This document shows positions 52,359-63,189 of a stretch of DNA of 64,000 bases, piece after piece. This DNA comes from Moringa oleifera (Eukaryota; Streptophyta; Magnoliopsida; Brassicales; Moringaceae), in NCBI GenBank assembly GCA_021397835.1, contig JAJFZO010000094.1:1962501-2026500 (forward strand), written 5' to 3'. The notes under the pieces were generated by a model, which saw nothing but the letters and a program-made list of their open reading frames with translations, did no database searches and had not been told where the DNA came from. Both the position numbers and the translations under genes were made by a program. The stretch's first letter is position 1. Every line of letters starts with the position of its first letter.

Positions 52359-55071
52359 ATGCGGATAATTGTAACTTGGAATAGTGAGTGGTCTGAGTCC
52401 AGTGGTAGTTTTGAGTATGTTGGCAGATATATCAAAACTAAGGGATATATTGTTCGGAGGGGTTTGACATATGTGCAGTTGCTGGATTTGGTTAAATCTT
52501 ATGTGGAGGCTGATTTCACTATGACTGATGTTGTACTGCATACTATAGTAAGATCTAAAAAAACTGCTAGCAAAATTGAGTTAGTGAATGATGACGATGT
52601 TGAGTTTATATTGTACGATGACAGTATAGTTCCTCGTGTGATTGTTGATCTAGTGGAGAGAAATTTTGTTGAGAATAGACAAAGTTTATGTGAAGGTGAA
52701 ATTTCAAGACGAGTCAATCCTATTAACATAAGTTGTTCTGGGAGTAATCCAACTATTGAATTAGATGTATATGGCATTGAACCATTCATCCATAGTGAGA
52801 CTCCCGTTGACACTCAGCATACTAATGAGATCCATACCGATGAGATCAACTTGGATGAGCGGATGGACTATGATATTAGGTGTAAATACCCAATCATGAA
52901 AACTCATCCTACTCAACCCACCAGTGAAGATCAATGTGAACCCATTCCAGAAGCAGAACCCGACAATGAAGAATTGAATGAGAATCTACGTCCTGTCCCA
53001 CCTTATATCCCAGTTACATGCTTGGAAGTACATAATAATTCAAGTGATGGTGTTGTCAGACGGTATGGTGTGTTGGGTGCTGAATTACACGGTCTTGCGT
53101 CGACTTCTACTATGGAATCAGTGACTCCAATTGACACCCTTGCTAGAGGTCAGTTTTTTTCGAACAAAAAAGAGCTGAAGCGATTTTTGGGTGTGCATGC
53201 TTTAACTGAGAACTTTGAGTTTAGAGTCACTAGGTCTAACAAATCCTTATTTGAGATTGCTTGTAGAGAAAGAAATTGTGCATGGAAGATTCGTGCTGTG
53301 AGAGTTGCACAAGGGCAATTCTTTCAAATTAGAAGGTGTAATTTGACACACACTTGCACAGTTGAAGAGTTGCATCGACGGCATCGACAAGCAAGTTCTG
53401 CCATTATTGGAGAAATTATGGCTCAAAGGTTGTCTACTAATGCTAGAATCATTAAGCCGAAAGATATCATGGGTGATATGAAAGAACTCTATTACATACA
53501 AATTTTATACAGTAAAGCTTGAAAGGCTAAAGAGTATGCGTTGTCTCTTACATATGGTAACCCAATTGAGTCATATCAACAATTGCCGTCATACTACCAC
53601 ATGTTGCAAACAATTAATCCAGGAACTAAGGCTCACATATGTATTGAAGATGGAACTAATCGATTCAAGTATTTATTTGTGGCTCTTGGGCAATCGTTGA
53701 GGGAGTTTCATTTAGTAATCAGACCAATCATTGCTATCGATGCCACTCACTTAAAAGGAAGGTTTCACAATGTAATGTTTGTAGCAGCGTGCAAAAATGG
53801 GAATGAACAAATATATCCACTAGCATTCGGTTATGGTGACTCCGAGAACTATGGTGCATGGGAGTGGTTCTTGCGGCAACTGAAAGAAGCTATAGGCTCG
53901 GTTGAGGACTTGGTTATTATATCAGATCGTCATGTCAGTATTGCAAATGCCATCGCAAAGGTCTTCCCTAATTCTTGTCATGGTTTATGTTTGTGGCATA
54001 TGGCTCAAAATATAAAGAATAAATGCAAGAGGGAAGATGTATCTAAGATATTTTATAATGCAACAAGGGTATATCGAGAATCTGAATTTAATAAATTGAT
54101 GACTGAGTTGCAGGCTAATCACCCTAAAGCATTCCAATATATCATGAAGGAAGATCCGAGAAAATGGTCACGTATGTATTGCCCCCGGAGACGATATCAA
54201 CTCATGACCACTAACATAGCTGAGAGCTTGAATTCGTGTCTGCGATTTGCTCGAGAGTTACCTGTGACAGCTCTATTGGAATTCATTCGAGACATGATGC
54301 AACGTTGGTTCTATAATCGACTTGAGAAAGCTAAAGTTTGGAGGTCACAACTAACAGAATGGGCTCACTCATTGATGACTGAGAGACAAAAAGTTTCATT
54401 ACAAATGACAGCTTTCAATATTGATTGGAATGTATTTTTAGTTAGGTAGAAGGGTAAGGAGGCAATTGTGAATCTTATTGAACGTACTTGCACTTGTAGA
54501 GAGTTTTAGGTTGATCTCTTGCCATGTGCACATGCACTAGCAGCTTTCAGGTGACATTGATGGTTCTGTTGGTAATATTTTTTAATTATTCATTGTTATT
54601 GCTTGTATTAACTTCAAAAATTTGGCCTTTTTTTACAGGGAACGTAATATTGACTTCATAACTCTTTGCTCTAACTACTATAAACAGGATCAACTAGTAG
54701 CAGCATACTCTGAGCCGGTATATCCAATTGGTGATAAGTCTGATTGGGATGTACCTGAGGAAGTTAGAAGAGTTATGGTATTACCACCAAATAATGGTAA
54801 GTCAGCAGGGCGTCCTAAAAAACGGAGAATACCCTCTGGTGGGGAGAGGACGGTCCAAAAGAAGTGCTCTAGATGCATGCAATATGGACACAATCGATTG
54901 ACGTGCTCGAATCCACAATATTATGATGGAGTGAGTCACTCTCGATCGTCTAAGGTGCCTGATCAGTTGCGTCGTAAATGTCGTAGTTGTGGTATAGTTG
55001 GGCACAATTCACAAACTTGTAAAATGCCTCTCAATTCAACTTTACTAGATGATGACACAAATGGTTTATGA
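52359..55071 (+). pseudogene. MuDR-type (MULE) transposase with three in-frame stops
   Basis: Two exons (52359-54550, 54639-55071) around an 88-bp GT-AG intron keep one frame apart from stops at 53520 (TGA after YSKA), 54447 (TAG) and 54507 (TAG after CTCREF). Domains in order: N-terminal MuDR region (MRIIVTWNSEW); WRKY/GCM1-like zinc DNA-binding domain at about 53150-53370 (CRERNC, THTC); the MULE catalytic domain at about 53715-54060 with Asp in IIAIDATHLKG (near 53739) and in VIISDRHVSI, plus HGLCLWHMAQN; a SWIM finger (CTC, CAH); and two CX2CX4HX4C zinc knuckles (CSRCMQYGHNRLTC, CRSCGIVGHNSQTC). Each stop could be a single-base change. The start 52359 is preferred over 52338 because MRIIV opens the recognised domain and an acceptor-like TTTATAG lies just before it. 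Confidence 0.88.
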
Positions 55072-55159
55072 TAATTCTAATGTTTTGATTATATTATTAT
55101 TATTTGCAAACTTATTTTTTATTACTGATTGGTATATTATTTTGAGATTTTTAATTCCC

Positions 55160-55730
55160 ACCTTTAATTTGTACCTTTAATTCGCACCTTTATTAGTGAA
55201 AGCGTACATTTTAATCGTATCTTAAATAACAAATCGTCCCTTCAATTCGCACGATCATTTTCACACTTGTAACACTAAAATCGTAACTTAAATATTGAAT
55301 CGCATCATCATTTCGCACCTTTATTCATAAAATCGTACCTTGCATAATATATCACCCCTTTAATTCGCACCTTTATTAGTAAAATCGTACATTGTATTCG
55401 TATCTTAAATAATAAATCGTACCTTTAATTCGTACCATCATTTTCATAACTGCAACACTAAAAATCGTACCTTAAATATTGAATCTCCCAATCATTTCAT
55501 ACATTTAGTCGTAAAATCGTACCTTATATATTATATCGTACCATTAATTCGTACCTTGTTAGAAAAAAGCGTACCTTATATATTATATTGTACCATTAAT
55601 TCGTACCTTGTTAGAAAAATCGTACTTTTAATAGTAAATAAATCGTACTTTTAATGGTAAATAAATCGCACCTTTATTAGTGAAATCGTATCTTCAATGT
55701 TAAATAAATCGCTCATTCAATAGTCTTCAA
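55160..55730. repeat. array of degenerate AATCGTACCTT / AATTCGCACCTTT motifs
   Basis: At least twenty irregularly spaced copies of (A)AATCGTACCTT, AATTCGTACC and AATTCGCACCTTTA fill the space between the transposase stop and the 3' end of the protease gene. Larger blocks of about 170 bp also look repeated (for example CCTTTAATTCGCACC at about 55160 and 55370). Related motifs occur at 52110-52300, 58240-58640 and 59605-59765, all inside the same element. Confidence 0.75.
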
Positions 55731-55895
55731 TGAACACTAACAATATATTGAAATTTTTTTTGTAGATGAGGGCAGAAGCAAGATGATTGCACAATGTACT
55801 GTAAATGGTTCTTTTATTTGCAAAAAAATATTATACACAATTTTTGAATGTATATACAAATGAATACAATGTAATGTAAAAAGAATAAAATTGTT

Positions 55896-58800
55896 TTAAC
55901 CCTTATCATCTACAATTGAGTTAACAAATACATGTAAGGTCATATGCTTCTGTATCTTTGGCATGTCTTTGTCAGTGTATTTGAGTGTCTTCTCAGTTAG
56001 TAAATGCTCTATTATGTACAGCATGTGAGGCCCGCAATTGCCAATGAAAAAAATAACAACACAGTTAAAAGAAATTAACATTGAACATAAAACTTCTAAA
56101 TAAGGATAATAATTAGCAAAAAAGACTTTAACCTTTTTCTCTGCTGGGGGACCTTGTTCTTTGGCTCTAGTGTGCATGAGAGTGGAATATTCGGCTTATT
56201 AACGTCTGATTTCTGCATGAAATATCCCCCGCTAGCCATGTAACTAGGTAGCATATATCTGAGGGGATTTTGTTGTCGAATACACACCTCATTGGGGATC
56301 TCTTGTCGGGAAGAGTCAAAAATTCTTAAAGAAAATGTCTTCAAATCCACAACCACTAGCAGCCAGTGAGATCCCCCTACGTGGCATGGAACCATCAACT
56401 ACATTGAAAAATATTATTTAAATGTCAGTTAAAAGTTCTCATAATATTGCAACAAAATAGTTATAACCAACCAATGAAGATATACATACCTTATTCACAG
56501 TGTGCCAAGCTGGACAATCATGACAAAATTTGTCTCTCACATGATCTAGGAAGTCTGGTTCCCATTTGTGTGCTTCAAAATTGAAGTGTGGAGGAGGACA
56601 ATCAGCATCTGGATCCGCTTGATATTCATTGTAAATGTAAAACATTGCTGTCTACAAATTTGAGCAAAACAAAGTCAATAAACAAATTGAATATAAAGCA
56701 TCTAAACAATTAAAGTCCAGAAAACTTACATAGAGCCAAGGATCGCAGATGCAAACATCTTGTGCATATTGTTGAGGGAACTCCCTCTGCCTTCTTCGAA
56801 GGAGACTCAAATATGCTTCAATATGTTGGTTGACACAACAAAAATAATAATGTAAAATTAAATCAGTATACGAAGTGAAGGTACGAATGCTAATTCGAGT
56901 ATGGTAAGAATGTAAAGAACAATAGTTTGTAAAATGACTAACTTACAAAGTCATCGACCCATTCATCATTGTCTTTGAAGGCTTTAAACCATTCTGTACT
57001 AACTGAATGACCGATACCTACATTGCAGCTAAATAAAATGAAAATAGAGTGTAAGTAAAACTTAAAAAATAAAAATTTAATCTAGCTAATGAAACATAAA
57101 ATATAACTATAAATGACTTACTATGATTGGTCACTCATGAACTCGTTAAATGCAGTGAGGATATTGTCTATGAATTTGGCTTTTGTACTCACCATATGAG
57201 AGTACTTGGCTCTTTTTTTCCCAGAATTAAGGTTGACATATGGGCTGCACAGTTGTCTTGACCTTTTACGGGTACTAACAACTGGCAGCACACTGTCAAT
57301 TGCCTCAACTGGGGTAATAGCCAAGCCTTCCACATCTTCATTGTGTGGACCTACTGCAGGGGCCACTTCCTCATCCATTGGCCCTGCAGTGGCCACTTCC
57401 TCTGCATAGGCCCCAGCTTCCTCAATGATGGGATGATGTGATGTGGAGCCTGCATTGACACCCTAAAAAAAAGAGAACACAATTAAAGATTTCATCTTTA
57501 TGTCATAAGTTGTACAATATTAAAAACAAAAAACTAAAGTAATTGTTACATACGACATTACTTACATCATTAGGAACTGGTTCTGACATAGGGCGGGGAG
57601 GGTCTCGAGCACCAAATCCGTATCCATCCAAGGAGAGCTGGATGGATTTTAAGAATGCCATTTGCTCCTCATGGCATCTTTCATTTTGTGATTCCATTTG
57701 GTTTAGTCTCGCCTTAAGGAGATCTAATTTCACCTCCATAGCAGTGAGGCGATGGCAAACTTCTGAATTCTCTGCAGTTCTTTCTGCGCCAGGTGCTTCA
57801 CCCTCAATGTTGTACTCCCGCACCTCAAGGGCCATCATCTGTAGCCTCGGCTCTCTTCTGTCACTGATGACTTCATCAGATGCATGATCCCTCGGTCGCT
57901 CGACAGGAAGAAAGCCAACTCGGCACTGAAAGTAACATAAGTTGTTAATAATAAAACACAACAACAAAACTCATATCTATTATGAAGAATACATACCTTA
58001 TATTGCTTTGGCAAAGCAGAAGGCAATTTGGTGGACTTGTCCTGAATGAGGCCCTCCACAGTGTCCTCATCCCCACTCGATCGTGTAGTCGGCACATTGG
58101 ATTAAGCATGTGGCTGCAACAGCATGATCGAGTCTTCAACACCAACATAATAAGGGGCATGACTCTCAGTAATTGTTGGCTCTAACTTTAGCTTAGCCCC
58201 CATCTGAAAAAATGAAATGAAGCTTCTAAATTGAAAATGAAAGAAACAAAATGAAGAATGAAGGTACGAAATGAGGAATTAAGGTACGAAATTACAAAAT
58301 AAAGGCACGAAATTGAGAATAAAAGGTATGAAATTGAAAAATTAAGGCACAAAATTAAGAATATAGGCACGAAATTAAAAATTAAAGACACGAAATTGAG
58401 AATACTTGTAAGTGCGAAATTGAGAATTAAGGTACGATGAAAAATGAAGACACGAAATTGAGAATATAGACACGAAACAAAAAATTGAAGACACGAAATT
58501 GAGAATGCATGTAGATACGAAATTGAGAATTGAGGTATGAATTTAAAAAATAAGACAAAAATTGAGAATGAAGGTACGAAATTACAAAATAAGGCACAAA
58601 ATTGAAAAATGAAGACACGAAATCAGAAAGGTAGGTACGAAATGAAAATGAAGACATGATATTACTTACAGTGTTAGTGAAAATCTTCTTGCAATCTGCT
58701 GCATGTGGCTTCCGATGGAACCTCCATCGACAAATTCTAGGCAATGGTAGGTTCGAGCCTGTCAACCTACTACCGTGCATGTTGGTAGTAGGAATCACTT

Positions 58801-59545
58801 CGAAGGCAAAAATCTATGGAAAAAGAAGAGAAAATCAAGTTAGGCTTCATGAAGATAAAACATGTATTCAATTAAATAAATGAAAAAAAAAGGTATGATC
58901 CTTACTTGCAGTGCCCATATGAAGCCATAGGCATTGTAGTTCACCCTTTTAACGTCCATGGCTCGATTCGCAACTGCCTTCTTAAAATGTTGCAAAGAGT
59001 TGCAGTACACCCATGTGCCCCATGGAAAGCAGTTGAAGGCTTCAATATTATCTACTAAATGGAACTGCCACGTGGGTACATACTGGCGCTCATCATGGCC
59101 TTTGATGAAACCATTTAGCAAATACAGTAAGCCCAACTTCAGCTTGTCATCTTCATCTTCAAACTCTCCTTCAAGCAGCCTTGTCTTGATGCTACTACCG
59201 CTGACGTTACCCTTCCCCCCGAAGTATTTAGCGAGAATACCAGATGGATTTTTTGCTAAGACGAACTTCATTCTGCCCCAGCCTAAACCACATTTCGTCC
59301 TCGCGGTTTTGTTGTATCTCTCGCAGCAGAAGATTATGGACAATAATCCCAGAGAAGTTGAAATCTTTGTGCAAATGTAGAAAATGCCCCAAGCAGGTCC
59401 CTTCAAACTTCTTCTTCTGAGAGTCATCCATAATTTCCTTTAAGGTAGGGATGACATCATTGTCGCAGTGTTTTAGTATCTTTCCAGTCTTCTAGGACTC
59501 TCTAGGGATCACATATGGCTTCTGAGAAGTAGAGCTGGTTGCCAT
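55896..59545 (-). pseudogene. transposon-borne DUF1985 / Ulp1-like (C48) cysteine protease gene, broken
   Basis: Read down the minus strand: start at 59545 (MATSSTSQKPYVIPRES), stop TAG at 59493-59495, then a DUF1985-like region (LREIQQNREDEMWFRLGQNE, a frameshift near 59230, then KLGLLYLLNGFIKGHDERQY and FPWGTWVYCNSLQHFKKA); smaller exons at about 58660-58810, 58000-58095, 57560-57930 (coiled-coil-like), 57120-57460 (basic KKRAK), 56940, 56750 and 56490-56640; then the protease. It keeps His in GGSHWLL (56366-56368), Asp in RIFDS 17 residues later as in yeast Ulp1, Gln in VPQQRK, and Cys in NCGPHMLY (56034-56036); the end is SIVDDKG, stop at 55896. At the last intron, GG stands where the acceptor AG is expected. 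Ulp1 enzymes cleave SUMO; the substrate of transposon copies is unknown. Confidence 0.8.
58240..58645. repeat. array of GAAATTGAGAAT / GGTACGAAAT motifs
   Basis: About fifteen copies of a 25-35 bp phrase built from (GG)(T/C)ACGAAATTGAGAAT(A)AA are arranged head to tail in one intron of the protease gene. Copies vary by substitutions and short gaps. The core TACGAAAT is related to the TCGTA motif elsewhere in this transposon. Confidence 0.85.
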
Positions 59546-59604
59546 CTATAGGGGCAAAAAAACGTCAAAATTAGAGTAAACAATAATAAGATATGATTTT
59601 AAAA

Positions 59605-59770
59605 ACTTGATACGATAAATTGGTACGATTTACAAAAACTAGGTACGATTTACCAAAATTAGGTACGATTTACCAAAATTAAGTACGATTTATGAAACTA
59701 GGTACGATTAATTACTGCGATTCCTAAAACTATGAACGATTTGCCCTAACATAGTATGAATCTGATAAAC
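59605..59770. repeat. array of AGGTACGATTTACCAAAA motifs
   Basis: Six or seven copies of (A)GGTACGATTTA(C/T)(C/G)AAAA, about 20-25 bp each, lie just upstream of the protease gene start. It belongs to the same motif family as the other arrays in this element. Confidence 0.85.
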
Positions 59771-60331
59771 TCATGCAAAACTACACTGCGATTTTTCACC
59801 CAAACATCGCAGATTGGAAAACTAATACCAAAGCCCAAAAATATTAAACAAAACGTGTATTCAAGTTATTATACCCATAAACCAAACTCAAAAATATTAA
59901 AAAAATAATGAATGAAAAACAAGGGATGAAACTAAGCGATATTCAGCAGAAAGAAATGAAGAATTTGAGTTGAAAATATTGTTAAGAAACATACTGCTAT
60001 TGATTTTCTTCTGACTCAGTAGCTTGCGGATATTCTTCAAAGGTCGGTTTACAATGAAAGCGAAGAAATAAACAAACACCGAATATAGAGGGACAAAACT
60101 AAGTGATGAAGTTTAACGCCAGAGTAATAAGAGAGGGAAAGAGAAACGTTTGATATGTTTGACTTCTCAAATTCTTTGTTTGGACAAATAAGTAATTGCA
60201 CATGTTAGACAAAGGATAATTTTGTTTTAAATGTCTAAAATGTGCTAAAAATAAATACATTACTAATTTTGATTATTTATGCAAATATCCTTGTACGGAC
60301 GACTACAAAAAAAAAATACGCCTTTTTATTA

Positions 60332-62075
60332 ATTATAAAATGTTATAGATTGTCATTTATATCAGGATCATCACATGATTTGTGATTTGTGGACCAGTTT
60401 CATGAGTTTTAGTTCGATTTATTTAATAATCTGATAAAATAAAAATTATTTATTTGAAAAAATAAACTATAAATTTTAATTTTTTAATCAAATTATCTGA
60501 AAAATTTGTAAATTAAAATCAATTAAATAATATAATAAGTCATATATAAATCCAAGTCATTACTTTATTTAAATATAAATTAAATTTTTTATGATAAATA
60601 TAAAAATTAATTAAAAATATTAATACATAATTTATTAACACTTTTTTATCAATTTTTAACATGTATATATATTAAAATAATATAATATATGTATCATGCA
60701 TATAAAAATATGTATATCATGTATGTAAAATTAAATTTCATAAAAAATTATTAAATTTTAAATAATAAGTTAAGTTATATCTACATTTTAGTTTACATAT
60801 TTTTTAAAATTTAATTTTTTAATAATCAACTTTATTTAATATATAATTTTAAATATTCATTGATATTATTTAAGGAAAGTTATATAAAACTTTGAATTAT
60901 ATTTTATATTATCAAACGAACCTTAATATTTTAAAAATGATAAATTAAATCTTGAATTATCAATTCGAATCAAATTTAACCTTATCAAAAAATTTAAAAA
61001 TTAAAAATTTTTGGATGAGGGACCTTACACAATGAATTTTGATTTAAAATGTTTTACGTATATAAAAAAAATAGTCGAGTTACCATCAATAAAATATTTT
61101 TAAAATTTTTTGAGAATTAAAAATATTTTTTAAAAAATTAAAAATATTAAAATTTAAAAAAACACAAAAAATACATTATGAGTTGAAAGTTGTTCAAATT
61201 TTAGAAATGAACACAAAATGGAGTATATAATTTTTTTGATTCATTTTTAAATATTTTAATAATAAAAATATTTATAATTTTTTAAATCCATTTAGTTTAA
61301 TATTCAATTTATCGCTTTTTAAATATTAGAGTTCGTTAGGTAAATAAAGCATAATTCAAAGTTTTATATAATATTTACTTTATTATTTAATTTATATATT
61401 TAGATCTATCTTACAATTAAATGATAGCATATATTACTTTATAATTCTATTAATTTTAATATTGCATATAAAAATGTCACAATTTTGTTACATATTCAAA
61501 ACTTAAGAAGTTTGAAATTCTTTGTTTGGTAATTTTTATATAATTTTTATTACTACTTATTGTATATGTTAATATTTACTCATTTATTTATACTATTTTT
61601 TTAAAAAAATACTAAAAAAGATTGCTTACAAAATTGACCTAATAAAATTTACCGTTTTGGTGTATATATGACTTATTTGCAAACTTATTAAATTAACCCA
61701 TTTAAAACCTAATAAAATAGTCCATAAATGTGACTTCATGGATCAAACCCGTGGGTAGGTCACATGCTGTATATGTTTTTTGAGTAAACAAGCTTGACTT
61801 GGCCTACTAATTTGAAAAATCTATTAGGTTTTGTTTTTTGTGGTTCAAGCTTAGGCCATGAATTCACAAATCGAACCAAAATGGTCCAACTTGTTACTAA
61901 TTCGAACATCCAAGTGTATATAGTTAGTCAGCTCCTATTAAAGGTGAAAATATCTATTAATTTTACAAGATTATTCTCATTTTCAAAAAAAAATTTTGTT
62001 ATGCAAAACTTTAGCATATCAATCCATTTACTCTTAATCATTGAAACGAGTGTCTTTACTCCTTTAAAAGCCTTC
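60332..62075. other. AT-rich intergenic region
   Basis: About 1.7 kb of strongly AT-rich DNA follows the Mutator-like element. A frame of 102 codons at 61794-62102 on the plus strand shows no recognisable family or composition change, so it is not called as a gene. A short balanced stretch at about 61740-61930 is unassigned. Confidence 0.55.
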
Positions 62076-63000
62076 TTATTTCTTTTCTTTCACTCTAACT
62101 AGAAGATAAGAAATTAAATCAATGCAATAAGTTTTTTCTATCATGAACACCTGCCCATGCACTAATTTAATAGCCACTAAGTGCAAAACAACCCAATCTT
62201 GACTCAGTAAATCTAGCATATTCTTTTCAATTTTTTTAGCCCATTTACCCCAAATCAAGAAATGATTAATTGTTTCTATTTACTCTTTATTAAAAAAAAA
62301 AGCATCTATTTGGCAACACTCCCTTAATATGTCTATCTAACGTAAAGAATGCCACCTTTAAAGTTGTACCCACCTTCCAAATTAATATCTAGGGTAACCT
62401 ATTATCCTCCTCACTTCTTTGGGTAACCTTTAGCTTTTGAAAAGAAAGACTTCATCTTGAACTTTCCCCATTGTCTCCCTTTCAAGGGATCTTATCTTTG
62501 TTACACCTAGTTTGTACTTATATATGTGCTCAAAAACTTGCCCAAACAACCTAATCTTCCAACACTGCCTTCCCTTCTAAATCAAATCTTTCATGACACT
62601 GTTTGCCTCTATAATGAGATACAATCACTTATCCATGCTTCTTTATTATAAAAAGTTGATCAATGTTCAAAAAGACCTCAATTGGAGACCTATGCTTATA
62701 TTGTCAAAATTTAACGATGTCGCTCTTGCCAATTTTAAACCCCACATGTAACTTGAACTCCTCTTACCTTCTTTTATACCTTTCTACACACTAATATCAT
62801 AATTTTCTTTCCCCATCAATTGTCCATCTATCTTCCATTTTCTTTCTCCAAAAGTTTTATTTCCCTATCATAAACTAAGAGGATCTTATTAAAATGTAAA
62901 GAGATTTAATCTTAAATCCCCATTATATACCGCTTGTCTCACAATCCCCCATCTTATAAGATGATACTTAAACTCAACATCCAGGCTTTTATATAAGAAT
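62076..63000 (-). mobile_element. L1-type LINE, 3' fragment
   Basis: On the minus strand, about 62150-62400 reads the zf-RVT end of an L1 reverse transcriptase: KVAFFTLDRHIKGVLPNRCF, then NHFLIWGKWAKKIEKN after a short poly(A)/T interruption. Upstream to about 63000 there is decayed RT-derived sequence with many stops. No RT catalytic core remains. The limits are approximate. Confidence 0.6.
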
Positions 63001-63189
63001 CACGTTTGTAATTGCTCTAATTATTGCTATCTTCAAGGGTGACTTTAGGAATTTTCCTTAGAGTGGGCTAAAAATATTTTTCATCCACAAGATTATAGTA
63101 TAAGAAAATGTCACTTCATTCCAAAAGAAAAATAGACCTTAAAAAAGGGGACATAAGAAGGTCTATCCATTTAAAAACAATTATCATAA

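Larger units (their letters stand above)
51577..60322 (+). mobile_element. Mutator-like element carrying transposase and a Ulp1-like protease gene
   Basis: About 8.7 kb of foreign sequence holds a MuDR-type transposase gene (+) and a DUF1985/Ulp1-like gene (-) facing it. Terminal similarity is partial: TCAAAATTAGTA at 51587 recurs inverted at 60261-60272, and TTTTTAGCAC (left, about 51645) recurs inverted at about 60245. The 9-mer TTTTTATTA occurs at 51568-51576 and again at 60323-60331 and could be the 9-bp target duplication normal for Mutator elements, but in such AT-rich DNA chance cannot be excluded. The gene content agrees with Kaonashi (KI)-type Mutator elements described in Arabidopsis and other plants. 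Both genes are broken, so this copy is not autonomous. Confidence 0.7.

Noticed and set aside
62076..62258. Open frame of 60 codons on the minus strand, as a possible small gene
   Set aside because: The residues NHFLIWGKWAKK match the zf-RVT end of L1 elements, so it is part of a LINE relic.
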